Of a DNA stretch of 64,000 nucleotides, positions 12,670 through 24,634 are shown piece after piece; the stretch's first letter is position 1, and each line of letters starts with the position of its first letter. The position numbers were made by a program, and so were the translations under genes. Below the pieces are notes generated by a model. It was given only the letters and a program-made list of their open reading frames with translations, did no database searches and was not told where the DNA came from. This DNA comes from Rostrohypoxylon terebratum (Eukaryota; Ascomycota; Sordariomycetes; Xylariales; Hypoxylaceae), in NCBI GenBank assembly GCA_022497145.1, contig MU385898.1:62001-126000 (forward strand). The letters are read 5' to 3'.

Positions 12670-13112
12670 ATGCTTCGAATCTTAAGCTTCGCCGCGCCTG
12701 CCGTTGCTATGATCACGGCTGGTCCTGGAGATCCCGATTTCTACAACACAGTTGCCGAGATATTTTCAGGGCCCGACTGCAGCAACGAGACGTTTATTTG
12801 GGCAGACCCCATATTTGGACGTGGCGGGAGATGCCAGCCCCTGGATAAACATGACAACACTCCTGATATCCTCAGTTATAGGCCGACCACCATCTACCCG
12901 GATTGTATCGGTGAGCGACGAGATCCATTTCCCTAGAATGCGTGGCTAGAATAAAAGCAAAAGCGCTTACAGATGATGGCCATGAAGTCAACTTATACAC
13001 AGATTCCGAATGCAACAGCACTTTATATATGGCAGAAGTGGATCAGTGTGTTCAAGCAGGTGTTCCGTTTATCAGCGCTTTTGTGAAATGTCCATTCTCG
13101 GGCATTTCATAA
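12670..13112 (+). CDS. Small secreted six-cysteine protein (effector-like)
   Basis: Exons 12670-12910 and 12973-13112 with a 62-bp intron (GTGAGC..TTACAG), giving 126 residues. The splice joins ..YPDCI to DDGHEVNLY.. in frame and adds three cysteines, whereas read-through of the donor ends within nine residues. The N-terminus (MLRILSFAAPAVAMITAG) looks like a cleavable signal peptide. The mature chain has exactly six Cys, an even number consistent with three disulfides, and several N-x-S/T sequons (NET, NST). No family is recognised. Small size, secretion and cysteine content fit the general profile of fungal candidate effectors or small secreted proteins; function is unknown. It is convergent with the secreted FAD oxidase at 13368-15072. 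Confidence 0.75.
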
Positions 13113-13367
13113 AGTTCTCGGGTGAAATGACTGATACAAACGGTATTTGGTCATTTTATTCACCACCGAGATTCCCTGAGGTTGAAGTGAATTGGGAAGA
13201 CGCGACGGAGGAGAAGCACTCATACAACTCAACTCATACAATTCTATAGAGTTTACTTATCTAACTAATATCAACCTCTCTAGGTTGAATTAGATGATTA
13301 AACTCCCTTATATCGCTTTAGAAAATAATGCAATGATCCTATCGCTCATTTATACGCCTAGACTTCC

Positions 13368-15072
13368 TCACAGCTCATATTGCGCCGCTGCCCCGTTGAA
13401 CTTGAAGTATCCAGGATTCAAGTTTTGGAACACGCCATACGGATCGTACTTCTTGGAGATTTCCAGGAGTCTAGCTTTATTATCGGTGCCGTAGCTTCCT
13501 AATGGATCTTGAAACTGACTGGCGTAGTTCATGTAGAGGAAGGGGTGGTCTAAACCACGTAATCGCGCCAATTCTCGGCTCCGCGAAACCACATTGGAAA
13601 AAGCTGTTAAGATCAATTGATCATCTGAATCGGACATCCACCTAGCGGTGTGATTGATCAATAGAAGGGGCTTCTTGCTCCCACCGACGCCGAGTGCATT
13701 GCCGCCATTACGCGTCATTGCCTTGAGCTGAGGAACTGTTATAATCTGATATGAAACTGCAGGGAGAAAGGCCGTGAGATTCCGAATTGGAGCTATTTCT
13801 TCTTCAAAGATGGACTGCATGTCTAGAATTAACTGTTTATCCACGTGCGTTGTAAGAGTCCAATAGCTCTCCCTTAGTCCAGGAGGATTGACTTGATCAA
13901 CTTCGATAGTGAGATTTGAATGGGATGCGTTTCTCGTGGTGTCTGAAAGAGCATTCTTTACATTCATGAAGTCATCAAAAACTGCGGGGTGGTTTTCTGG
14001 TGGCTGAGGACTCGAATGATGCGCCATTACCGCTGAAACCCACGCCTGGTACTCCTGGGCGTGCGCAAAAGACACGATGAGTGCTGAGTTTGGATCTTCT
14101 CCTGAGCCCCTCTCTGCGTAGTTGACTAGTGCATCAATCAAAGCAACTTTGGTGCTATACATCTCCCAAGCAAGTGTCCCTCCCCACATAAGGTCGTGCT
14201 CAAAGGTGGTAGCAACGAATTGAGTGACGATGCCGAAATTCCCTCCACCACCTCGAAGAGCCCAAAATAAATCGGCGTTAGTGTTTATATTGGCGGTGGT
14301 GATTTCGCCTGAAGCAAGAACAATTTCGTAGTTGATAATGTTGTCACAGGTCAGCCCGTAGCGCCCGCTAAAGAACGAGATCCCACCACCTAGTGTTAAG
14401 CCACTAACCCCAACTGTAGCCGTGCGCCCGCCCGCCATTGTCAGATTAAACTCCTCTAAAACTGTGTATACGTCGACCCATGTATTTCCGGGGCCGATCG
14501 CCACAGATTTCCTATCGACGCTTGGAATGACATGTTTCATTTGGTCAAAGTCGATAGTGATGCCGCCATCACTGCTAGAGGCACCTCTAAAGGAGGAATG
14601 ACCACCACCCTTGGCAGCGAATGGGCAGTCTGTGACTCGGGATAATAGAATGATGATAGACACTTCCTTGGCGTCAATCGGATGAACAAAGCATCTGGGA
14701 GTCGTGTCCTTCGATTGCTGTAGCGACCAAAATTTAGATCGGGAAACTTCGTAGGATCCTTGCCCTACGTTATCGGTTCTGTCTTTACCCAGAATGGTGG
14801 TAAGAGTATCGCACTAATAACATGGCAAGAAAGTGGTTCAATCAGAGGCAAGTATAACTGGGGGGTCAAATTAGGTACACACTTACAGCGAAGGAGCAGA
14901 AACACCCATCGCTGAATTTTAGGCCTGAGAGTGTCTCACTCAGCCGATCGGATATAAGCCCCCTCTCTCTAAGTAAAATAATCGCGTCTGACTGAGAATC
15001 TTGCACACTAGAAACATTAGCTAAAGTTAGCCATGCTAGTGATGAGAGGAATAGCGAGCGCTTGAGGTGCAT
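13368..15072 (-). CDS. Secreted FAD-linked oxidoreductase (berberine-bridge-enzyme-like)
   Basis: Exons 14887-15072 and 13368-14813 with a 73-bp intron, giving 543 residues. Start 15072 supplies a signal peptide (MHLKRSLFLSSLAWLTLA). The splice restores the family's N-terminal region (..SFA-CDTLTTILG..FWSLQQS..PRCFVHP). The FAD-binding PCMH domain contains KGGGHSSFRG, in which the His is the usual 8-alpha covalent flavin attachment site. The second attachment Cys of bicovalent members is replaced (GGRTATVGVSG), suggesting single covalent linkage. The C-terminal BBE motif is present (NLNPGYFKFNG). These enzymes oxidise sugars, alcohols or secondary-metabolite intermediates; the substrate is unknown. 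Several N-glycosylation sequons support secretion. A 9-bp triple repeat lies in its 5' leader. Confidence 0.92.
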
Positions 15073-15997
15073 TTTGAATGAGTCAATTGTGAATCATGAA
15101 GAGAAGTGTCTGAGGTGTCTGAGGTGTCTGAGACCCACAGACAACGTGCCACAGACAAAGTGAGAAGGGCTGGAACTTGGAAGGGGTACTAAAGTGTTTA
15201 TATTCGCTGAGTGGCTCCTACCCCGTCAGCCCGCATAATGGCACCGGCTCCGAAGTCCCACCAGTTCCGTGTTTCCCCACTGTAACTTGCACCGGATTTG
15301 CCTATTTAGGAAATATCACAATACTTTAGCGCTCTGCTCTGTTTTCTGTTTCTAAAGGACACAACAGCCCTGCAGGAGTCTCTAGGATTGCCTCTTTCGA
15401 TGACGAAATATTTAGTTGAAATTTGGGCACTATCGCGTTTATACATATCTAAAGTAGTTCTATCAGGGAAAACGCAATGGGTTCTTGAACTCAAGTAGAT
15501 CCAGACACTAGGTACCTAGAAGCGGGGTTAGGAGAAGAGGTAAGGATATGCCCTCTAATCGAAATGCTGTAGAACAGAGCTGAATCTCTTCAACATAGAA
15601 ACGAAATGCGAAGGAAAGTGCGTGCGATAAGAGCTATGGTTCGCACAGCAGGAGCCTACAGTAATTTGTCTAAAACATTTCAATTCAGCTGCGTGGTTAG
15701 CTTCCACTATGATCTAGCTGCCAGAAAGTGCTGTGATGGGACCCCACAAACATCTGCACCTTCTAAACTCCTGTAGGTACTTAGTAAGCTGTAGTGCCCC
15801 TCATGCGGTGACGTTATCACTTCGTTTGCTGCAGGTACAAACGACATCAACCTCTGAACAATTCAAAAGAAAACAACTTCCCAACTTTCCATTTAATTTT
15901 TCTCTCTTCTTCAACTTCAGGCGAACTTCAATCCATCTTCCAATTCTTGAACAAGTTGAAATCGAAAAAGAAAAAAAAAAACTAGGTACCGATCATC
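15073..15997. other. Divergent promoter region
   Basis: 925 bp between the divergently transcribed FAD oxidase and the Bet v1-like gene, so it should hold both promoters. Just upstream of 15998 is an A-rich and CT-rich leader. No gene is seen. Confidence 0.6.
15106..15132. repeat. 9-bp tandem repeat, 3 copies
   Basis: GTGTCTGAG is repeated three times without change, 34 bp upstream of the FAD-oxidase start codon at 15072. It could be leader or promoter sequence; no factor is assigned. Confidence 0.85.
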
Positions 15998-16621
15998 ATG
16001 TCGTCGATCCCAACCTCTACTTCCGTTGTGGAGTCTGCCGTCATCAAGGCACCTCTTAGCCATGTCTGGCATCTCATCAAGCGTGAGCTAACCAATCAAT
16101 TCAATTAACTGTAGCTGGTCATATCTCTAACATCCTCCAGTCCAAGAATTTAGCAAGTTCTGGACCGCCCTGAAATCTAGCCAGTTCGTCAAGGGTGCTA
16201 GTGATGACACCTCAGTCGTTCGGTGGGTTTTCAAAGACGGTGCCGAGATGGAGGTGAAGCAGGAGGAGCACAGCGTATGCTGAACTCAACCACACCATGA
16301 AACAGAATGCTAACAGTGTTGCAAGACAATCTATCATTACATCACCTACAGCGTGATCACCGCGAAGCCGGAGCTTAGCTACTCATCGGTCCTCTCCACC
16401 ATTCACTTGTATCCTGTCACGTCGGGCGAACATGAGAACAGCACTTTCATCGAATGGACCGGTAATTTCTCCAGCGATGCTGACGCGAGTATGTTTAACT
16501 TTTCGGCTCTCTCGTTCATTATGTTAATTGAGCTAACATTGCCATAGACGTGATTCAGGATGCCAAGTTCAAGCGTCGCGATGCCCTAGCTGACTTGGCT
16601 AAGCTTGTAACAAAGAAATAA
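15998..16621 (+). CDS. SRPBCC / Bet v1-like (polyketide cyclase-type) small protein
   Basis: Four exons: 15998-16082, 16141-16274, 16326-16488 and 16548-16621, with introns of 58, 51 and 59 bp; all phases agree, giving 151 residues. The protein starts with an AVIKAPLSHVWHLIK segment typical of SRPBCC helix 1, followed by the alternating beta-strands of the fold (..SVVRWVFKDGAEMEVKQEEHS.., ..HYITYSVI..) and ends in a C-terminal helix (DAKFKRRDALADLAKLV). Such proteins bind hydrophobic ligands in a cavity and some act as cyclases. No catalytic residues can be assigned. No signal peptide is seen, so it is probably cytosolic. Confidence 0.85.
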
Positions 16622-17978
16622 GTGAATACTTCTAATCGCATACATCATCGTATGGATGTCTAAATGCAAGACGTCGGTTTATTACTTACGAGGATGTGTA
16701 CCTATTGTTAAATGACCGCACCAAACAGGGAATTTGTATGTTAGGTACAACACGCCTTTTTGCGTTTTCATAGCATCAAGAGAGTACGTCATATGATCTT
16801 GACGGCCCGATCACTTAAGCATTGAGATAACCCTACGTGTCTTGAAGACATCCGTTCTGAAATAGCGCCCCAGTATTCTTCGGAACCGGCGACATATGCA
16901 TAGGATGAGTTGACTTACGCCTCTGGTGTAGAGTGGATGCTAGAGATCTGAACAATTGTCTATAGGCAATAATTGAAGGTAGTCGTACGACGAAATGAAC
17001 CGATCCTGTAAATTCGTCGACGCAGCTGCTGAGCGTGTCTCATCGTCAACATCGCCGATGCTTATTGGATGATAGAATAACTGTACAAGTATAGCTTAGC
17101 TCCAGAAAGGCGAGGCGTACGGTTTATTGCTAATGAAATGGTGTAGCGTCTGAACTTTTATTTTGGTGGGGCTAATCTTGTCAACGCCTCTGGTCCAAGA
17201 AAACTACACGGCGAGACTGGCTTTGTAAAAGATTGCGGGACAATAGACAAGACTGGAGATCGCAGCGAGCCTGTATATCGTCTAAGTTAGGTAATGGGGC
17301 ATATAAGATCATCTCAAATCGCGCGGCGTGGTGGAGGCTTACCAAAATGAGGTTTGGAGATCGGGAAAGAGTCTCGCCTTTGACTAGACCTACCTACTCA
17401 CTAGGGGCCCTTTAGCAGTAGCTAAAAGTGAGAGCATGTGGAGGGTAATCCGGTAAGAAGATACCGAGAAGGGTTTCTTGCTAGGAATTAGAAGGCATTG
17501 GGCGTCTCCAGGCACCCAGGTTTTGGGTGTTGGAATAACTGGGTTAAGGGTCTGTTGTTAGGTACAGTATGAAGGCATGAAGCAATATGGTGTATATGAG
17601 TCTTACCTCATACCCTACTTATATATTACCACTGGACCCTAGGATAGGAAGGGTTCTGCTCTTTCCCGGTCGCTTGGGTAGCCTTTGTCGTCTGTTTCGA
17701 ATACCTTGCCCCTTGGACAAAGGCCATCTATAAACTTGTTTTGAACAATCGAATAGTCGCGTAGTATTAGACCCCCAATTGTTCATAAATCTAACAATTT
17801 CAAGGTTTAGGAGACACACTTATTGTTCATGTAAAATAGTTACCTATATATAGAGAAACTATAGAATTGTGCTTCAACATGAATCTTATTAAGCCAGGTA
17901 TATATAGGTAGATTGCATAGGTGACGTGCTGATATTGATGTGAAGAATCATCGTTCGAACCGCTGATTACTATTCATA
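16622..17978. other. Intergenic, no gene seen
   Basis: 1.36 kb between two genes on the plus strand. Short ORFs have no domain and no spliceable continuation. Confidence 0.55.
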
Positions 17979-19067
17979 ATGGCAGCACAACCTCCGCAGA
18001 GATTGCCGAGAGGCGAACAACAACTGTTCAGCTATGAAGAACTCACCTATGTTGAATCTCAATTGGCCGAGAACGTCCCGCGTTTCCAAATGAAGGGTCT
18101 CGATCAACGACTCTACGGAGTGAAAAATAGATGCTACAAAGAAAATGAGGGGGAGTCCTCGGAAGAAGAAACAACAGAGGGGCCTCACCGGGTTAATATC
18201 GTGCTATTCGGGGATGAAAGACAGCTAGAATTCGCTTATGCGATGAATAGAAGTGGCGCTTTCCTGCCTCTAAGTGTTGAAACAATCTTCAGGTCGAGAG
18301 CAACGATCACATCGCACGCTGCGAAGGAGGAGATGTTGGCGTCAACACTAGAATGGCAAATGGATCCGAAGTTTGAGAACCTGATGAATGCATTGTGGGA
18401 CAGACGGATAAATCGAGTTACCAAGGTTATAGCATTTGGGCTAGGATCAATCACAGCTCGTACAAGGAGGAGAGAGCACCAAAAGGAGCACGCTCTAGCT
18501 ATGTCAATAGCAAGGTCTATAAGAAGTCGAAACCCAAATAATCCAATACCTATTTATGTCCAAGACCCGGACTACAACGACGTCGACAAAGAAGTACTCG
18601 CCTACTTCGACTTTCAAGTTGTCGAGGGCCACGGCGCTGCCGGGTTCGCGATGGTCGACCCAAATACCTTTGTACTGGCCCACAACGCGAACTTTCCAGT
18701 GCGGGAGATCATTGCTGATATTGTGCGACCAGCGGCCATGTATTGGAAGCCTACAATACCACAGGCACAACATGATGAAAATAGGGCGTTTGCTGTGCAT
18801 GCGAGGGACGTGGATTCGGTTCGGACGAGGCAGATGATGGCAAACTACAACCATGTACCGATTCAGGGATCGAGTCTAAGCCGATATCCATTTTACGATT
18901 TTTATGATAGGTGTCGCGGACCATGGCTTCGGGGCGAAGTATTTTCAAACAGTACACTCTACATCAGGAAGTCTCTTCCTCCTCCTGCGAAGACGCCGGC
19001 ACGAAGGCGGCGACGTGCTCACAGTAATCTAGTCGGTCCCGGTAGAAGAAGGAGAAGGAATATTTAA
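17979..19067 (+). CDS. SRR1-like domain protein
   Basis: A single exon of 362 residues. The central region contains the SRR1-like signature: KVIAFGLGSIT, then a run of helices, IPIYVQDPDYNDVDKEVL, FQVVEGHGAAGFAMVD, and THVL-like TFVLAHNANFPVREIIADI. The SRR1 family is named after an Arabidopsis gene for light and circadian signalling and has yeast relatives linked to heme or cell-cycle phenotypes. In filamentous fungi it occurs in several diverged copies of unknown role. The C-terminus is a strongly basic Arg-rich tail (TPARRRRRAHS..GRRRRRNI), which may be a nuclear-localisation or nucleic-acid-binding segment; this is inference. The protein is probably soluble, with no signal peptide or membrane segment. 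Confidence 0.85.
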   Translation: MAAQPPQRLPRGEQQLFSYEELTYVESQLAENVPRFQMKGLDQRLYGVKNRCYKENEGESSEEETTEGPHRVNIVLFGDERQLEFAYAMNRSGAFLPLSVETIFRSRATITSHAAKEEMLASTLEWQMDPKFENLMNALWDRRINRVTKVIAFGLGSITARTRRREHQKEHALAMSIARSIRSRNPNNPIPIYVQDPDYNDVDKEVLAYFDFQVVEGHGAAGFAMVDPNTFVLAHNANFPVREIIADIVRPAAMYWKPTIPQAQHDENRAFAVHARDVDSVRTRQMMANYNHVPIQGSSLSRYPFYDFYDRCRGPWLRGEVFSNSTLYIRKSLPPPAKTPARRRRRAHSNLVGPGRRRRRNI

Positions 19068-20397
19068 CCTAGATTTCTTTTTTTTTGGACTTGGACCTCA
19101 AGCTGCTCGACCTGGGTTTGTTTATTATTTTTGCGTTACGTATAGCACTAAAATTCATTAATGAAAATGTTTGTCATTTATGTATTTCTCTTCTCGATAT
19201 CATCTGATTTTATTTAGGTGATTTTTTTTTAAAGAAAAGAAACAGCCCTGGAGATATAAATGCAATAATTAGGCAAGTAATTGGTAGGTACCTACCTCCT
19301 ACCATTATCAGAGTAATCTGTGTATTTTGCCCCCTCCTCTCCCTCCTCTTTTCTTCATTCTGCTTTTCAACCTTGCCCCATACAACATCGAATCCCTCAT
19401 CATCGCAAGCAATCTCGCTATTAGGTGTACCTATCTTCTGTCAGCCATGGCCGTAAACACTTTTTCGGACTTGATATCCATTATCTTTGGTTCATTTGTA
19501 TTGGCTTTTCACTGCCTTTCATCAGGATCCCTTTTCCGAGTCGGGCTTGGGCGACCTGCTACGCTGACAAGAATAGCTGGAACCCAAGATTATCTAACGG
19601 AGAACAGACGCCGAAGCAGGCTGGATATGCGGGCGCTTTACTTCGAGTCGCGATCGGTTCATGCTGTATTCACCAGCCTACGCGGCTTGTCACGCTGTTG
19701 ATAAATGGTGCCATTGTGAGTTGCGGCACTGTTGTCGCTTATCGAGACAAAAAATCGATGAGGCCTCAGTGGATTATGCCGGGTGCTTCTGGCCTGTGCT
19801 TGGTCCTAGAGATGCTAGAGACGCTAAATGCGTAGAAGCCCCCTCTCCCTAACCCCCTACAGCAATTTTAGTGCCCACGATCAGTAGCGGGGTATTCGCT
19901 ACAGGGCGTCTTGAGGCGACATTTCGCCTCCAGGCTGGTTGAGAGATCAGCATGAATATTACCGACCTCTCGTAAACCTAGTCGGCGAGCAAAACTTCAC
20001 TACAGGCATTAAAAAGAGAGATTGAATCGAGATTCAGCTGAATTGAATGCCAACGTAAGCATATCGGCTAAGCCAATGAGCCTAGGGCGCTCTTCAGGGG
20101 CTCAATATAAACATTCCCAAACCGGGAACTATGCGGCGAAAAGAGGTAGGGTATCAAGTTATGATGGCCCTCTCCATGTTTTCCTTCTCAGTACTTATAA
20201 TGATGTGAATATCTCTTTGGCGTCCGTCTCAAACCTCGTTATGCAAGCTATCACTCCATCATAGATCGTGTTGAGTATCGGCGATTGTTTAGGAAGCATT
20301 CAGGTTAGGTGAGTTAAACCCCACACTAATTCATGGAGGCTAGGTACGTAAACAACCTCTACTATTTGACTCAAACTGATATTATATCGCTAGAGAA
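19068..20397. other. Intergenic with CT-rich tract, no confirmed gene
   Basis: 1.33 kb. One copy of the repeated decamer (plus-strand CAGCCCTGGAG, 19243-19253) and a CT-rich tract at about 19330-19370 lie here. Overlapping ORFs between 19425 and 19852 contain several Cys, but no frame gives a coherent protein. Confidence 0.5.
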
Positions 20398-21573
20398 ATA
20401 ACAATAGCTCGTTTTCTTCTCTATCTACTATCAACGGTTGCTGGTGCCGTCTCGACAGCAGCAGCTACTATTGCGAGCCCAGGATGTCAAGCAATGGCTC
20501 CGTCACAAAGCACTATCAATATGCCTACAGCCAACATGACAGTTCCCGGGTCGCCCTTTGACCTCGTTTATGCGCGGCCTGACTTCGCTTTTGCCGGGAT
20601 GGGCCATTAATACGGCATCATTCAAACCAACCTTCACCCGCGAATTCGTGCTTCCCGCGTCCTTCAACCAGTCGAAAGGACTCGTAGGCGGGCTACCTTA
20701 TCTCACGACAAGAGGCATGTATATGCTGCTGTCGGTCCCGGAGCCGTCATCCTCGATGTCGAGAAAGCGATTCTAGGTCACATCAATCCTATTGTTGGGT
20801 CCTTGGTTGGCAAGACTGGAGATGGCGCAATTCAAGTAACACTATCTGCGGATGACCAGTACGCATTAGTTACTCAAGAGTATGGTACAAATGCAACTTT
20901 ATACAAGGGAACTATCGAAGTTTTCCAGATGTATTGGGGTCTTAACGGATCTATGAATGGCGTCTATAAGGGATACACTACACTCGGATACGCGGCTGTT
21001 GGCACAGCCTTCTCTCGCGACCAGAGCAAGTTGTATGTCACTAGTGAAATCACTGCGAAAGCAACATCTGTCAACGAGACCCAGGGGACTGTAAGCGTTC
21101 TCGACGCTGCGACGCTATATACCAACCCATCTAAAGCCGTTCTCCATAGCGTTGGCGCGGGTTGCAGCCCAGTCCGACTCGAGGTCTCTCCTGACGGCAA
21201 GCTGGTCTGGGTCACATCGCGCCAGAGCAACAGACTCCTCGCCTTTGACACCGCGAAACTCGATTCCGCGCATCCCGAGGGATCGCTCGTAGCGAGTGTA
21301 CAAGTGGGGACGTCTCCCGTCGGCCTTACCATTATCAACGAGGGCCGTCACGTCATCACAGCAGACTCTAATAGATTCAATGCCCCTAACTCTACCACCG
21401 GTTTGACAATTGTCGATGTCGAAGAAGCCCTGAAAGGGAAGCAAGGGTTCCGGAAGATACCGACGGGTATGTTCCCGCGCGAGTTCGCTGTTAGTCCAGA
21501 TGGGAAGACCGTGTTGGTAGCGCAGTATAGGAGCAATGCTATCCAGGCTCTGGATGTCACCAGTCTACTATAG
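20398..21573 (+). pseudogene. Broken secreted beta-propeller (lactonase/YncE-like) gene
   Basis: From 20803 the frame encodes a clean C-terminal propeller with repeated SxDxxxLYVT and SPDGKxVxV blades. Reading the same frame upstream gives ..HVYAAVGPGAVILDVEKAI.. and, further up, SPFDLVYARPDFAFAGMGH followed at once by TAA (20608-20610). Between about 20608 and 20697 the family-like sequence (NTASFKPTFTREFVLPASF) is instead in the +1 frame, so one gain and one loss of frame compensate each other. The signal-peptide-like start (ITIARFLLYLLSTVAGAVS) opens with ATA at 20398, where homologues would have ATG. The gene therefore has a lost start, one stop and two frameshifts. Assembly error is the main alternative. 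Confidence 0.7.
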
Positions 21574-21716
21574 GTGACCTACCAAGGATTACTAGAAACT
21601 CGCAACAGATATTATTTATTCTCGGTATTGAAACCAACTTATCCAATATCCTGTATAGCTCAAACTTTTTGTATTTGCTAGATTAAATAGACAGTTTCAT
21701 CATGTAATTAGGTAGC

Positions 21717-23686
21717 TTATTTCATCCCATGCTCAGTCTTTATCAGGTCCGCCGCTTTTTCCGCAAGCGCATACACCGTCGATTGCAAGTTGCCAGGGGG
21801 AAGTAATGGGACAATGCTGGCATCGACAACGCGGAGATTTTCAATGCCGTAGACTTTCAACTTGGTATCCACGACCCCTCCCTTGTTCTCCGGGAGCATC
21901 GCGCACGTCCCCGCCGGGTGCCACATCGAGATAGACCGACCCTTAATATACTCTTTCGCAGCATCCAATTCAGTGAAGTTAGCCGACGAGGGGGATATCT
22001 TCAATGGCTGTTTGAGAAAGTTCGTGAAAGGTTTCGATGCGGCGAGGGTGTGCAGAGAAAGCACATGCTCGGCGAAGATTTCGAGATCCACGGGATTGGT
22101 CAAGTATTTGGGGTCGATAACGGGATCCTCCGATATATCCTTGGACGCGATGTGGACACTTCCTCTCGAGAGCGGCTGGGCCAGTATGGCTATGAGATCG
22201 ACATATCTCCCCGGCATGGGCGGCGGTGGTTTTCCGGTGAGAGGGTCCGGTGCAAAACCACCCTGCACGAGAGATGTGATGTAAGTGGCCGATGGTGCTT
22301 TCGGGTCTTGAAGCGTCTTCGAAGTTATGTCGTAATAAGCCATGTCCCTGGCTTGGCTTTTACTTGGGGAATTGCCTGGGGGAGGATAGTTTCTACTCAG
22401 CAGCTCTTTCAACGACTTTTGGCCTGCCTCTGACTGGTGTTTGGTCACAGGCATATAAGCACATGTATGGATTCCGCATGTCGTGAGAGGGCCAGTGTGA
22501 CTTGTCGCATACTCATTCATGGCCTTCCCCAATTCCTTAGGCTCGAAGAAAATGTCGAGAGTTTCTAGGTCATCATTTGCCTCGAATACCATGCCACAAA
22601 GCAGATGGTCTTGGAGATTTTCTCCAACACTCTCTATGTGCTTAACGACTTCGATATCGTGCTGGCCAAGAATGGCTGCATTTCCGACGCCCGATAACTC
22701 AAGCAGCTTTGGTGTTTGAAGAGCGCCAACTGCGAGAATAACCTCTTTGCGCGCCGTCGCCGTCTTTATTTCTGCCCCGTGACGATATCGGACACCTGTT
22801 GCCGTAGTTGGGTGTTCTTGGAAGAGAACTTTTTCGACTAGAGCATCGGTTATGACGTGGAGGTTCTTCCGGTACTTGGTTGAGGAGTAATATGCGTTAC
22901 CAGAATGACTTCTTTCCTTCAGCGCTGGATCTATATTTGCGGTGTTGCTGAATGCGCCAACTCCCATCGACGGATCAGCCCAGGGATTATTCTCCATGAG
23001 ATAACCCTTGCTCTCGAAAGTTTCCGCCCAAGCCTTGCGGATAGGATGCTGCGGATTTCCAGGGAAAGATAACTTGAGTGGTCCTTTGGAATTGTCGTTT
23101 TTGATAGTCCACCCATCAATGCCCAGACTTCGTTCTAAGGCTTCGGGTACCTGTGGCGATGTATGTACTTTGGCGTAATATTGTCCAAAGCCGTCCCAGT
23201 CCCAGCCATCATTTCCTAGTAACGCCCAAGAATCGATCAATTTCTTGGTGGGTGGAAGATAGAGTTCCGCGTTTACTGCTCCCGAACCACCGAGCATCCT
23301 GCCCTACGATGACATGAGGTTAGAAATATTGCTGGTTGCTAAGAAGTAAGAAGCATGGAACTCACTTGGTTTAAATTCATTTTCCTGAGATTCATCCCTG
23401 TCTGTGACCCGTTTTAGAACCAACTTTCTTTAGAACAAGACCACTCGTGTGTAGGTACCTGAGTTTTGGTCTGGAAACCCCAGTGAAGATCGGTATTCAA
23501 CATGGATCCAAAGAGTGCTGGGGTCTTGACTCGCGGGTCTTCTATATGGTTAGAACCGGCCTCTAGCACGAGAATGCTCTTCTTAAGATCTTCTGAAAGT
23601 CGGGTTGCAAGAACGAGCCCGGCCGTTCCACCTCCTACAATAACAAAGTCGTATGATTCGTTTGCCATCATTTGGGAATAAGACAT
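21717..23686 (-). CDS. GMC-family FAD oxidoreductase
   Basis: Three exons: 23459-23686, a 36-bp exon 23366-23401, and 21717-23303, with introns of 57 and 62 bp, giving 616 residues. Glucose-methanol-choline oxidoreductases oxidise alcohols or sugars with FAD. The dinucleotide-binding GGGTAG is at residues 18-23, the GMC signature region reads GRMLGGSGAVNAELY across the exon 2/3 junction, and the catalytic His lies in SMWHPAGTCAM, with the second active-site residue an Asn in PPGNLQST. The short exon encodes TGMNLRKMNLNQ, positioned between the FAD domain and the GRMLGGS motif. There is no signal peptide, so the protein is probably intracellular rather than a secreted aryl-alcohol oxidase. The substrate is unknown. 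Confidence 0.93.
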
Positions 23687-24634
23687 TTCGTTCCTAGCCG
23701 TAAACGAAGCCAGATCTTAGAAAGTGTTTTTGAGCCATCCCACGCTATATATACCTCAGTGTTCACATGTGTCATATTCCAGGGGTTGGTGATTACGCCT
23801 ACTTGGGAGGGATTCATGAAGAGGTACAACCCCCACCTGTCAGACCAACGGCCTTGAGCACTAACATAAGATGAGAACCTCCCATTTGATAGAATATGAC
23901 ATATGATCTAAGGTGTGACGGATTTTGAAGCTACTACCTAGTAAATACCGGGAGGAAGGTATGGTTCCATGCAGTATCACGGCGCTTCGGTGTGCGTGAC
24001 CTTCATTTCGTTCGAAGCACAGCTGAATATGGAGTCAATAGCGTGTGACTCTCTTAGATAAAACTAGTACCAACAATCATTGCGGCTACCTTATGCGTAA
24101 GATTGCCGTATCAACTCAGCTGAATGGGCGTTAAAGTAGAAAAGGCCGTGAGCACCCTGTATTTCTTGGGCTGGACCTAGCTGAAAACAACAAGACGTTA
24201 ATGTCTGTAAGTCCATATTCCTATTCAATTTCTAACAGAGATCTAGAATATAAAGTAGGCAGCCTTGATACTAATACATCATGTACCCAAGATTTCGCTT
24301 TGTTGTGAGGTTGACCAAGACTCCTTATGATCGAGTGACTAAGCTTCCGTATTTTAGAATCTTATGTATTTCGCTCTTAAATTCCATATAAATACCGAGA
24401 ATCGTTCCATGTAAGCAGTCTGTAAGCACCAGATGACCACCATGTGACGAATATAAGACGAAACGGAAATTCCAAAAATTAAGAAGTTGTTGCGCGGACA
24501 CTATAAATTTTCTCCCTCCTAAACACCCTGGTTGAAAAATGCGAACGAAAATAGCAAGACTACCTAGGTAAATATGAACTCCACGAAAGCCGTGCGCATC
24601 CCATTCTCAAATCGGTGATGTCGGCAGGAAGCTC
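23687..24634. other. Intergenic, no gene seen
   Basis: About 0.95 kb upstream of the GMC gene and downstream of the broken secreted-protein gene. No supported feature. Confidence 0.55.

Noticed and set aside
19425..19852. Overlapping Cys-containing ORFs that might be a small secreted protein
   Set aside because: No single frame or intron gives a coherent protein with signal peptide; cysteines are split between frames.
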